This document shows, piece after piece, positions 43,989-54,521 of a stretch of DNA of 64,000 nucleotides. Under the pieces are notes generated by a model. That model was given only the letters and a program-made list of their open reading frames with translations. It was not told where the DNA came from and did no database searches. Where the stretch lies: NCBI GenBank assembly GCA_029204225.1, contig CM055101.1:6719132-6783131 (forward strand). The letters are read 5' to 3'. Both the position numbers and the translations under genes were made by a program. Source of the DNA: Diphasiastrum complanatum. Its lineage: Eukaryota; Streptophyta; Lycopodiopsida; Lycopodiales; Lycopodiaceae. Within the stretch, counting starts at the first letter, position 1. Each line of letters opens with the position of its first letter.

Positions 43989-46756
43989 CTGCTCAGTAGA
44001 TAACAAGGTTGGGTTTTCAAGATTTTGACACATATACTTCAGTGCAATAACCTTGTTACAGAAAATATCTAGAGAATGATTATGGAAAAATAATGGGATA
44101 CAAAGATATACAACTAAGTGAATCTGCATGTATCGAGTAGCATATCATACATACAATTTGGTAACATGAAAACATCCACCCGCCACCCTTTGAAGCTGCT
44201 TCAAAATGCTTTGCGAATGGTATTGGTTGCTTTTATACTTGAATCATGATATTAGAGCAGTTTGTTGAGCAGCTCAAAAGTCACATAATTTGTCTGATTT
44301 TTTCTCTCTAGTTGCTTTCTCTATCTAGTCGTTCTCTCTATGCACTCTCAGACTATTTCCTCTGTCTAGACCTAAATAGACATTTTTTGCCATAACCTCT
44401 TTAATTGTGATCAAAATTGAGTTATGTCAATTGCATTGGTTTTCTAGCAGCTAGGTGCCCTAGAAAAGTGTATTTCTTTGCTGGAGGTTTTTGGAACCCT
44501 AAATTTGTACTTTTGAAGATGGTCATCTCATTAGTACATTTTGATGACAAAACTTGGAAATAAATATATTTTTGGGAGCGCAGGATCAAGGCAAGCACAG
44601 AAAATCCATCGATACATTGCTCAGAGTTATCCTTCAAAAATTATGGCAAATTTTAAATTTTGGTCAAAGGGCATATCTACTTGTTCTTTATTGTTTAGAT
44701 TTTTGGCACTTCATCTTTTTTGTACTTGTTTGTGTGCTTTTGAAAAGATTTGGATCATTATGTTTCCTACTATAATACGCTCCTATTGCACTTCACATTT
44801 TTCAAATCTGATTCCTAGGAGTTAAGATACTGTAGACACTTTTTTTAGGTCAGTTTACTAACTTTTGTTCATGATTCACTTTCGCATTTTTTTGTCTGCT
44901 TTCTTAAAGAGATTCAAATCATTCATCTTTCTACAGTAAGTCGCTTCTATTGCACTCTACAGTTCTTGTTTGGGATCACTTGAAGTCCACTTATGGTGGT
45001 TTCCACCTCTCCAAAGGTTTGATAGTCTTTAGCACAACCACCTCTTGACTACAAATCTAAAAATCAGCCATCTTTGATGATTTTTCAACAACTCGTCCAT
45101 CTTGCATAGGCGTTGTCCAATTTTATTATTTTTGGCTCTTCTATTGAGGTTTGTGATTCCCTATTAGCCATTCCTTCATGGATGTTGCAATCCGACTTCC
45201 TCTTTTGTCCCTATTCTTTGGATCACAGCATTAAGCACAAGAGTCCTCTTCTTCATTCTTCAAGCCAATCTATTATTCATGTCCTAGATGACTATGTGTT
45301 ACGTACCCATAAGGGCACGTAACGGAACACCTGAGGTTATGGCCTCATCTAATGGGACAGAATGCTAGTCTAGAGCTATAGGTCAATTCGGTGCCATGTG
45401 TAAATGTTCTATTGCTGCGAGGTGATACCTTGTTATGGACCTGTGTCAGTGTGCAAACGTGACCCCTTTGGTTGGAGATGACCACACTTGATCTATGTAT
45501 ATAGAGATGGATCTCCAAGAGCTTGTCATTCATTCTCTCCTAGAGAATGAAGGGCCTCACGATGTAGGTAGGTGAGGGTCGAGGGTAAGGTATGGTGGTA
45601 TGGGACACCGTGGCTTATCAGAGATCCGAACTTGCTTGAAGGTGGTCTATGGCTCCAGTGCACGAGGGAGAGCTGGTAGTACCTCTATGGTTGGGCAGTA
45701 ATGAAGCATTCGTCACACGATTGTTTCTTAGAAATGGTCAGTTTCTACAATGGGGATTCTAACAGTTGGTATCTGTCATGCCCATGACTGGTCTCGGGTA
45801 GCGTATCCACGCTAGGGACCAGTAACCTGACAACCCGTAAGTTAATTGTGACTATAAGGGATTTGGGGCCCTTATGTGTACATGGTGATAATTAATGGTT
45901 GTAGGCCTAAACACTTGATGGTGGATTGGTATGGGTCTATCAGTGAGTCATTGGGGAACCAGATGACATGGCCCAGATAGGCTGCAGAGGTGTCCAGTGA
46001 GGTGTCACAGTGCACTAATAGTGGTGCATGGGCCTTGGAGGGTATAAGTATACCTATTGGGCTCTCACTAGTGTATGCTTGATAGCATGGCCGATGGTAG
46101 GATGTTGCTAGTGTGATGCCATACTCCTCTTTATGATTGATCCATAGCTTGGGGGCTAGATCCGTTCGATCTAGGTTTGGTTGGGTTGGTTTGTCCACCA
46201 TCAGGTTCCCTTGTGTTGCTTGTGATTGGCATGCTTAGAATAGGATCCTTTGATTGAGGACTTTATATTGGTATCAGAGCCAGGTTTCGATCCTGGGACC
46301 TGTGGGTTATGGGCCATTCTCTGAATGGTATGGATTACAGGAACGCCTATCCTGTGAAGGCAATCTGCAAATCTGTGGGTTTGGGAAGATTTGGGCAGCA
46401 TCTACCAGAATGAAATCTAGTGTTTGTAAATCTGTAAAAAAATTATTGCTTATGCATTTGGTAATACAAATGAAGGATTAAGCGAATTCAGCAACACCCT
46501 AAAGCATTTGTTACTGCAAAAACAGCAGTAGAATGGGACTTTTGCATAAAAAGTATGATTTATGCATTGCTGAACTTCTGTTTTCTACAGAAAACAGTTC
46601 TCAGGCTTTAGGAGATTGGAACAGCTGTAAAAGCGCCTACTATCATCTGTAATCTGAAAAAATCAGCAGAGATTAGGTGTGATATGCTTCAAGCAAGAAT
46701 TTCAACAGTAATGGGAATATGGTGAAGAGAAGGCGCGCCCCCATCTCTTCTGAGCC

Positions 46757-46818
<62 letters not shown>

Positions 46819-49800
46819 GTTTGGGCTGTTGTCCGCTCGCGAGGGTTTCTGGCCCGAGAAGTGGGGGGGGTAAGGTTAACTTCTTGTTAACTAAAAGATT
46901 TTTTTTGGAAGTTAAACTTTGAGATTGGTTGGTAGGGGTGGGGGGGGAGGGTTGGTTTGAGGTTTTATGCCAAAAAAGTCTTTGTTTCAGTTTTTTTCCC
47001 ATGGGCACTTCTTAGTGGTTATAGACTACAAAATTTATATGTTAGTTAGGGTTGACTCTAATGGCTTCGAAAATTGTGTACATTTGACTTGGATGCATCG
47101 ACATGGTTTTTCGGCAGTGTTATGGCTTAGATACCATTTGCACAATTCATTGGTATAATTTTAATAAGCACATTATGGTCTGTAAAAACTACATTTTTTG
47201 GACATTGCTTTATTAAAAGAACTTATACCCGTAATGATTCTTAACTGAACGTGAGTTTTCGGTTAAGAAGAGCAAATGGTTATGTGTGAAGTTCCGGTGG
47301 GGAGGAACAATTTTTCCGTTTTCATGGAAATTCTCCCGACATCACCTGAAAGTGATGATCCCCCTAAATTTATAACAAGCCTACCTTGAGTAAGACTATT
47401 TTGGAACTTTATAAAATCTCTAAGTACCGAAACAACCAAATGCAAAATCATTTTAGACAATTATAGGCCATTAATTCAAAACAGCTTGGGCTTAAAAACA
47501 GAAATTTTTTCCAGTGAGTAAAGCCAGAAGTTGTTATTGACTGGATACATCGTTGGCCAAGCTACTTTAGCTTATGCAACGTCCCAGAATAAAAAAGTGA
47601 ATGTCGTCGGTTTTTTGCTTTGGGTAAGGCCTCCTCGTGGTGGAGGACGCAACCCATAGAACTGTGATTGGGCTGAATTCTTGGAGGAATTCCGTAAGGC
47701 TTTTTCACAATTGACGAATTAGATTCGCTTTAATCAACTGTTGTGGGCAACCGAGAACGGGAATCCTTGGGTTTTTTTGAAGGTGCCGTTTCTTCTTTAG
47801 AAACAGACACGGCTAAAAATGGCCCAGAAGCCTAGGATGGAAAAACTAAAATGGAACGAAAAAGTTGTTTCTTGATGTGCTTGAAGTCGTGGGCGTACCA
47901 ACACTATTTGTTGTAAGAACAAGAAAAATCCGGTTCATTCTTCCCCATTTCTAAATCTGTCACCGTGAACCTTACGGTGACCGTAAAGATTGTGAAAAGG
48001 GGCGAAAGAATGTTTGTATGAGTTGAAGTTGGAATTTTTTATAAATTCCCGAGAACTTCATATACTTGTATTATTTTTTTTAACACTTTGATCAGGAAGT
48101 GGAGGGCCTTCGTGGCGGAAGAACCTGTGGTATGAGACGCAGGCAATTCCAAAATGAAGATCTGAATCAGTTGACCATGGTATGGCCGTAAGTCTTAGTG
48201 ATGCCAAATACTATCGGTCATAAAAAACGGGTGCTTTGTTGGAAATTTGAGATATTGGTCATGACCCCTTTTTTGGATATCTCAAATTTACAAAACCGGA
48301 AACCCGATAAGCTATTTCTTTATAAAGAATATGTTGGTGAATTTCTTAACACATTAATTAACCCGATTTTTGTGATTTCCTGGAAGGTAATTTTGATTAC
48401 CCGTTGACCTAACGATGTCACAGAAATGGTTAATGAAACTGTTTTCTAAAATTGTTTTCTCTACTTGAATCTTCAAGAAATCCTTTTCTGATTTACGGGT
48501 TAATTCTCATGCTTGATAACCAAGAAGATCTTTGGTTTAGTCACTGTGTTGGGACATCATTGGTATTTGCTCACAATGATGCAACACTTCTTTTGGCTTT
48601 CAAGATTTTCTCGAATCTCTTCTTAGACTCTTCTCCTAGGCAAATCTCAAATGATTTGCACCCCTTGGAAACTCGTGGCGTTTCCTGTTAAAAAGGGGGA
48701 GAAGTAGGAAGAAAAGAGAATTATCAAGGCGAAACATCGGTCAAAGATTCAAGGAGGAATCTGTCATATCGATGATGCACCTGTTTCAGAAACGATAGGA
48801 TATTTAGATATTACAAAAATCCTTAATGGATTATAGTAGATATCTGGTTTGAAGATTTAAAGGGGGGAAATTTAGAAAGTACTCTTGCGGTAGAAAAGTG
48901 GCTGATTACAAGTCCGATTGATTTGTGTCAGAACTTGGAATTCTATTACAAGATGGGAGTTTGTTGAAAATTGTTCCTTGTTGGATATAGTCAGCTTGAT
49001 CTTAGTTTGGATTGAGATCCGTGGGTTGACGCAAGGACGGAAGTTCATGCTAACAATATATTCTTTTGAGTGAATCTCCAGTTGAGATTTTTTGGATGTG
49101 AAATAGCACTCTTTGAGAAATATTCTCTCTTAGAGAATAACCAAGTTACAGGATTCTCGGTTATGAAAGTGTTGGGTACAGATCTGGAGAGAGAGATGCA
49201 GACTCGTCATACTCTATACCGGGAATATCTAGTCAAGTAGAATGATTAGCCTGTTGAGAATGCCACCTGGGAAAGAGGCAACATCCTTCGCAAGATTTTT
49301 CCAGACTTTGTCTTAGAGGACCAAGACGGTTCTTAAGGGGGAGGGAGTGTTACAAGCACGTAACTAGTGCCGAACCCTAGAGAACACAGGAAGTCAGATA
49401 CCACAATCAGGGTTGTGTCCAGCGTACACGACCAACAGGGCATGACAGTGTGAGTAGTGTGCCCCGGTAGCCATGGTGGGCCTAACACATCCTAGGGACC
49501 CTGTCAGCAGGATAGGGCCCCACGTTGGGTCCCGACGTGCAGTCGGCCACGTCAGTGCCACGTGGCCGACACTTGGCAGTATGCATGCTACCAGGCCTCA
49601 CACTGGGCTAGGAGGGGCTTGCTCCATATCAGGGAGTAGGCAAGGTTGGGTGGATCAGTTAGTGTTTGCCCTACTGTGGTGTTAGGATCTACTACATTCA
49701 TGGTGCAGATTCTTGACATATTTGGTCACTTCATATAGTGGGTTTGTTCTTTGTTGCTCATGTTTGGTTTACTAGTAACAACAAACTTCGTGTTGGTTAA

Positions 49801-51703
49801 CCATTTCTTTTGCAAAGTTGGTGGTCCATGGTCCAATGTTCATATTGATCCTTTCATGTGACCTCTTTGTGTAGCTCTTCCCCAGCTTTTCTAGTTGGTA
49901 TGGTAAGTTGTTGCTTAGTTCCTTTGTAAAACAGCAATCTTTATTCACATCAATGATTTTCTCCTTGCAATTATTCACATCACCAAATTTCTCCTTGCTG
50001 TTGCATTTTTTCTACCGAGTTGGATTTCCAATGCTCCCATTGATTCCTATTGAGGATCTATATGGTGGTATGAGCATTCTTGTTCTCATAGTGGAGGCAT
50101 GGTGGTCTATTTACCTTCTCAGTCCAATTCATAGTCTCTCTAAGCAATATCAAGTCGCACGCATTTGTACATATGAAACCAAATTGAACACAATAAAAAA
50201 AAGAGGATGGAGCTTTCCTATCGTTTTTGATTTGTTGCCAAACTAACAATAAATACAACATTGACTCTTTCTAGATTCTACATAACCAATAATCAAAGAG
50301 GCCTTTGTCAGGCCCAAAATGTTTTTACTGGTCATCTTCTTCCACCAGCTAACCGCGATGAAATTTAAATGCAAATTCCTTTCTTCTTATTCCTTGCTTA
50401 CCACATTGTGACAGGTCTTATGAGCAATTATTACTAGCAAAAAAATGATGGCTCATCAACATTAAACAATCCACATTATTCTCTGCCCTGTCAGGATCCA
50501 CATTACTTGGCTACCACAGTCCCTGCTCAACCCTCCATGGCATGCTTCCTTATAAAATCTACCTCGAGTTATTGAATGAGCAGAAATGGCTACACCAAGT
50601 TCCAAAGCCGTTTGTTACACCCAATTTGCAACTACACTAGTTCGCGTCCCTTCTCTTTGTTTCGCAATTTCACTTATCAATCATGCCTTTATAGACTTGA
50701 AGATCAGAGAACACAACATTCAACATAAGGGAGATAAGATACATTGCTTGTATTAGTTGATAGCATAGTACAAAGTGAGAGAGATGTCACATGAGAAAGA
50801 AAGAAAGGAAGAAAAAAAGGGTTATTAATGTCTTGAAATACCAAAAGGAACATAAGACTAAAGTTATGTCTCTAGTGTGTGTTGACCAATAGGGAGTATA
50901 AAAACGTCTCCAATAAACCTATGTGAAAACCTACGTATGCATAATCATCAACTATAGGCTAAAGTTAAATTAGTCATTTTTGTGTATCCACTACACTCTG
51001 ACCATCCAACCTGCATAGCTGTAGATTCTCCAGCTCGAGTGATGTAAGCAGGCCAGTATCCATCGCATCGCTTTTTTGGTTTTTCGCCAGGATGCACTGG
51101 AATAATCTGTCATGACGCCACAAAGATTCACAAAAAAAAAACAACAAAGACAAGCTTAAAGTTGGAAGCCTATTTAAAAAGGAGAGAGCATAAAAGTGTG
51201 ATGACATCATCCAGACTATGGGCTCGTAACTATTACAGTAGAAGCTTTTGAAGCTAAAATGTATACCTGAATTTTTGACGAAACATCATCAAGTATATCC
51301 CTTGAGAAGATTCGCACTTTGCCTTGGACCTCTGGAATGAAGAGCTCATTTCGTTTAGTGATATTAAAAAATCTGCACACAGAACATGACAAATGATGGA
51401 AGTAAATGCAAATAAAAATGCACAAAGTCTAAATCCAAGACCAAAAGTCTAATAAACTTGCTTGCAAAGCATAAATTTGGCTCGAGGAGTATATGGACCC
51501 TCCCAGATTAGATTTTGAAAGATAGAAAAGAACGTCTGAAACATAAGAACAAATTCTGAAGGGGCAGAAGCCGCTGTCAATGACGGTAAGGAGCCCGGGT
51601 AAGGAGCCCGTCAGAATTAAATGGATACCCAAGATTCTTGGCAAAAAACTTAAATGACCCTTTTGGGAAATATGTGCAGCATGTTGCTCTACAACAAAAT
51701 CAC
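37540..51703 (-). CDS. F420-0:gamma-glutamyl ligase-like (CofE family) gene, 15 exons found
   Basis: Host gene. The family (COG1478/PF01996 type) joins glutamate to a cofactor in F420-making microbes; its substrate in plants is, to my knowledge, not established. Exons (each bounded by AG/GT except where noted): 51703-51649, 51372-51267, 51106-51011, a missing link, 43988-43972, 43544-43423, 43302-43222, 42079-42009, 41834-41731, 41601-41537, 41449-41404, 41280-41215, 41124-41082, 40948-40893, 37985-37928, 37589-37540 (stop TGA). The eleven exons from 43544 on total 762 nt and stay in one frame. Motifs: GYWPAYITRAGE, GDMIAIGETPLAIMQG, PTSSLATACGMQ, LIDDVSGTLPPYDQ, VAVVDANDL and the end DEQMPLVLIRPTL. 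The 5' end is not found. Introns hold a copia relic and a gypsy element. Confidence 0.85.
38470..38500. repeat. Perfect 24-bp palindrome next to GGAACGCGTTC
   Basis: 38477-38500 is a perfect palindrome with the arm GTTCTGGAACGC, directly after GGAACGCGTTC (38470-38480). It resembles the GGAACACGTTCC ends near 59801, 61372 and 61475, so it may be a terminus of the same repeat family. Confidence 0.8.
38549..39300 (-). pseudogene. Copia protease/GAG-pre-integrase relic inside an intron
   Basis: Minus-strand fragments: a gag-like end near 39081-39296, a protease-like ARSHMTS at about 39035-39055, PNLARNLLSGGFL at about 38860, and KHERFEHLNCGSLKLL (GAG-pre-integrase) at about 38620-38670. Lies in the 2.9-kb intron of the CofE-like gene and is transcribed in the same direction. 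Confidence 0.75.
43989..45296. other. Intronic sequence, no further gene seen
   Basis: Part of the long intron of the CofE-like gene. Poly-pyrimidine blocks (TTTTCTCTCTAGTTGC, about 44298) and unrecognised frames only. The missing small exon between 43989 and 51010 may lie in this stretch or beyond; I could not place it. Confidence 0.45.
45297..45764 (+). repeat. LTR, probably 5' or solo, of a gypsy element
   Basis: 468 bp from TGTTACGTACCC to GATTCTAACA, followed one base later by TTGGTATCTGTC, a primer-binding-like site. The start resembles the gypsy LTR at 4834. A TATA-like ATGTATATAGAG is at 45496. Confidence 0.65.
46268..46314 (-). other. 47-nt copy of the 3' half of initiator tRNA-Met including CCA
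   Basis: The plus strand begins TGGTATCAGAGCCAGG and continues through 46314. Read on the minus strand this is the 3' part of plant initiator tRNA-Met as I remember it: part of the anticodon stem, the loop with anticodon CAT, the variable loop, the T arm (stem CCAGG/CCTGG) and the acceptor strand ending in CCA. The stems pair as expected. CCA is added after transcription, so the copy came through RNA. It could be an extended primer-binding site of the gypsy element or a retroposed tRNA half. It lacks the tRNA 5' half and is not a functional tRNA gene. Confidence 0.8.
46315..49347 (+). pseudogene. Heavily decayed gypsy chromovirus internal region
   Basis: Between the tRNA-like site and the 3' LTR. 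Only two parts can be read: a gag-like stretch near 47630-47720 (CDWAEFLEEFRKAFSQL) and the C-terminal chromodomain near 49220-49335 (REYLVK, then NATWERGNILRKIFPDFV). RT and integrase core are not recognisable, so most of pol is deleted or decayed. A purine tract AAGGGGGAGGGAG (49335-49347) follows. It occupies the 7-kb intron of the CofE-like gene and is in the opposite direction to it. Confidence 0.65.
46761..46816. repeat. (TC)28 microsatellite
   Basis: About 56 bp of TC in the leader of the intronic gypsy element. Confidence 0.95.
49348..49690 (+). repeat. 3' LTR start of the intronic gypsy element
   Basis: TGTTACAAGCACGTAACTAG begins right after the purine tract. It is only distantly similar to the LTR at 45297 (shared TGTTAC and GCACGTAAC). 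The end was not determined. It contains two CACGTGGCC-like boxes near 49560. Confidence 0.5.
49691..51010. other. Intronic sequence, no gene recognised
   Basis: Continues the long intron of the CofE-like gene. Frames at 49908-50246 and 50058-50261 show no known domain. Confidence 0.4.
51011..51703 (-). CDS. N-terminal exon block of the CofE-like gene
   Basis: Three exons. 51703-51649 gives DFVVEQHAAHISQKGHL; 51372-51267 gives FFNITKRNELFIPEVQG and SRDILDDVSSKIQ; 51106-51011 gives IIPVHPGEKPKKRCDG then YWPAYITRAGESTAMQ. The pattern (N-x-T, PEV, DGYW-x-x-YI) follows the N-terminal domain of two-domain bacterial and cyanobacterial members, and the next residues expected by homology are those at 43972-43544, 7 kb away across a gypsy element. 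The junction after 51649 reads AAG|TTTTTT, not GT. A first exon with the start codon was not found. Confidence 0.72.
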
Positions 51704-52429
51704 CTATATAAAATAATAACCATTGAGATAGATTTGTACCAAAGCTTGACCTCATAGATTTGTAATAAAGCTAGAGTTATAGTGCACCCATAGCCCAAGG
51801 GAAACACTCCTGGGCAGCTGATCAAACAAAGAACTGTCCACACTATTTATGAAGGTCCGACTTCAATCACACATACATTGATTGTTCTTCAGCATAATCA
51901 CAATGCACAGCAATCATTCATCGAGAGAGAAACTCCACGAGTGTCTTAGAGATGAGTCCAATACATAGAGGAGCGTGTTCGCTTGTAACTAACCTTTAAC
52001 ATAAAGAGTCTAAACTTCACAGTAGATAGCAGTCAAAGTGGTTGCTCATGATCTATAAGAGCTTAATGAATCAACCAATGAGGAATTAGACGCAAAGGGC
52101 AATATAAGTGGTTAGAGATACAAGAGAAAAAATTGTAGACGGTTATCAATGCTAGAACAGACTTGGCGTATCAACAAAGGAGGGTGGTTAAACTCAAGCA
52201 AAGAGGCAAGAAAAATTGGGACACTAATGATAGATCATCAAAAGAGATGCAAAGATGCAAAGATGGAATAACGATCAAAAAGGATATGGTACGATTGTCA
52301 AGTTCATCTCTTTAAAAAAAACATGATAGCATCCTAGTAGCAATTAATTCATGTATGCTATAGTAAGTTTCAAAAGCATAGTGTTTGAGACACACAAGAA
52401 ATTATGCCTTATACTTTCCACGCTAAGGA
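51704..52429. other. No recognisable gene
   Basis: Region upstream of the first exon found for the CofE-like gene; its start codon and promoter should lie here or beyond the copia insert at 52616. No clear exon was found. Confidence 0.4.
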
Positions 52430-52600
52430 AGCGGGCGGTGGACACGGATGTGCGTCCGGACGCGTTAGGGGCGCGTCCGCATCCGGTTTTTTTTTTTTTT
52501 TAAAATTTTAAAAAAAATTAGACTAAAAGAAATTTTTAAAAAATAATATGAAGCCAGGGGTGCGTCCGGCGGTACGGACATGTTCGTTTCCTCCAATCCT
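52430..52600. repeat. GC-rich inverted segments around a poly-T/poly-A core, possible MITE
   Basis: GTGCGTCCGGACGCG (52450) and GGGTGCGTCCGGCGG (52559) flank a T16 run and an AAATTTTAAAA core. The local GC content and the repeated GCGTCCG stand out from the surroundings. Element ends and target duplication were not identified. Confidence 0.4.
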
Positions 52601-52615
52601 GGAATGCAACACTGG

Positions 52616-53158
52616 TAGATGGCGAATCAAATCCTGCAGTATCTGAAGGGCACCTACAATTTTGGGTTGATCTACAAAAGCAAGCATGATTTTTTCCTAC
52701 AACACTACAGCGATGCAAGTTGGGCTAGCTGCAAGGATGACAACAAATCAATAACTGGTGGATGTTCAATACTTTGCGAAGCTGCGATCAGCTGGACCTG
52801 CATGAAGCAGACACTGGTAGCTCAGTCTAGGTGCGAAGCAGAATATGTAGCAGCTGCAAAGGTGGCGAATGAGGTAATATGGTTGAAGATGATGTTGGAA
52901 GGGATTGGTATATCGCATCAAGAGCCCTCCATCATGAAAATGGATTCACAGAGTGATATTTACTTAGCTCAAAATCCAATGTTTCATTCGAAAACTAAGC
53001 ATATACCTCTGAAGTATCATCACATTCGAGATTTGATCTCGAAAGGAGAACTTGGTGTCGAATTCGTGAAATCCGAACACATGATCGCAGATCTCTTGAC
53101 CAAACCATTAGACAAGCCACTGTTTAGAAAACATAGAAGATCAATCGGAATCGGATGA
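52616..53158 (+). pseudogene. Copia RNase H domain, open frame
   Basis: 180 codons open, beginning in the RT/RNase H linker (ILQYLKGTYNFGLIYK), then QHYSDASWASCKDDNKSITG (first catalytic Asp), SRCEAEYVAAAKVANEVIWL, HSKTKHIPLKYHHIRDLI and MIADLLTKPLDKPLFR to the stop. No upstream RT, integrase or gag is present, so it is the open 3' remnant of a truncated element. Confidence 0.9.
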
Positions 53159-53184
53159 AAAAGGCTATATCGTTCAAGAGGAAG

Positions 53185-53579
53185 TATTGGAAATGGTGAA
53201 CTCAACCAACCTTTTTCGACACATTCCCCGAACATCCGATAGTTCGAGACACATCATCGACGCCTACAGTTGGACACAATGACACATTCACATGACCATC
53301 GAACAGTTGAATAGTTACCTAACTATCGAATGTCTACAAGCACTAAAATAAACTATCGAGCAACAAACTGTCGAGTGATTTGAATTATCGAATTCGAAAC
53401 CTGACAGTCGTGAGATCCCAAAATGTCACGATCTGTTGTACTTATGCAACTCAAAGTATTTATGCAACTTATACTTTCCAGACAGAGCACTTACACAAAC
53501 GCCACTTTGCATTACTCTTAACATTAAATTTTTGGTTAGATAACGACGTCAGATATAAGACAAATTGCTAGCAATAACA
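53185..53579 (+). repeat. Probable copia 3' LTR
   Basis: Follows the purine tract CAAGAGGAAG after the RNase H stop. Starts TATTGGAAATGG, possibly a mutated TGTTGG, and contains repeats of CTATCGA (ACTATCGAATG; AACTATCGAGC). The end at about 53579 (GCAATAACA) is an estimate. Confidence 0.5.
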
Positions 53580-54513
53580 ATAATATATAAAATTTGTGAA
53601 GAGGTATGATAGCAGAATTGGGGCAAACTAGCTTACATCACTAGGCGAGTTCATGTTGAGCTGCAAAATAGCACATTTCTATCACTTATGATAGACAACG
53701 ATAGATTTTCAAAGGACTGATTCACATCAAGCTTACTAGCTCATATGTAGTAAGCAACTTGCTAGGAGCTTGTCTAAGGTTTAACAATGAAGCTCTTATA
53801 TTTGTACATGTGAGACAATTCTTACACACCCATCATTCGAGAAGACTAATGTGCATTTTCTACCACAAGCAGTATCTAATTCGATACAACAATACCAAGT
53901 TCCAACATAAGTTTTTAAGAGTCAAGTGCACAGGACCAATGTCAGCAGCTTGGACACAGACTATTACGGCCTACTTTACGAATCAACATTGTGGGACAGA
54001 TGTTCTCTATTCTAAAAGATTTTTTTTTTTTATTCTATTTGTGAATTTGGCATTCTTTGTTTCCCAACGAGTTCATAGCACTTTGCAACTCCTCAATCAA
54101 GTGTTCCTACCTTAAGATTTTGAGCATTTTTTTTTAGTCCTTTTCACTTTTGTTAGTTTCGTCACTTTTGCACTTTTTTGGGTCATTCGTCTTTTACCCG
54201 TTTCCACTTTCTTCTTCAATGTTTGGTTCGATATTCTTTATACATTAAGCATAGTTAGGGTGGCAACCGAAACGCATACCTGTATTTTTTTTTTTTTTTT
54301 TTTTTTTGCAATATGGAATTCTAATTGCAGGAAATTTTATGCAAGATCTAATGGTAATTTTTTGAAAAAAATTTAGACACTAAAGAGACCATATTTTTGT
54401 CAGGTCTGTATCTTCCCAATTTTGGTTGGATATTGTGCTGATTTATTTTGCTAAATATCTTGCAAATTTTTTTAAAACTTACATTTTTTTGCTTTTTACA
54501 ATTAAAATAGTAT
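53580..54513. other. No certain gene; one candidate small exon
   Basis: A 24-nt minus-strand segment at 53637-53660 (LNMNSPSD) is bounded by AG and GTAAGC and would suit a first exon of the CofE-like gene, but its phase does not match 51703. A T23 run is at 54285-54307. No other feature seen. Confidence 0.35.
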
Positions 54514-54521
54514 ATAGAAAT

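Noticed and set aside
46268-46314. Functional tRNA-Met gene
   Set aside because: Only the 3' half is present, CCA is encoded, box A and the 5' acceptor strand are missing.
53637-53660. 24-nt exon encoding LNMNSPSD for the CofE-like gene
   Set aside because: Splice sites look good but its phase 0 end does not fit the exon at 51703, which needs one carried base; kept only as a candidate.
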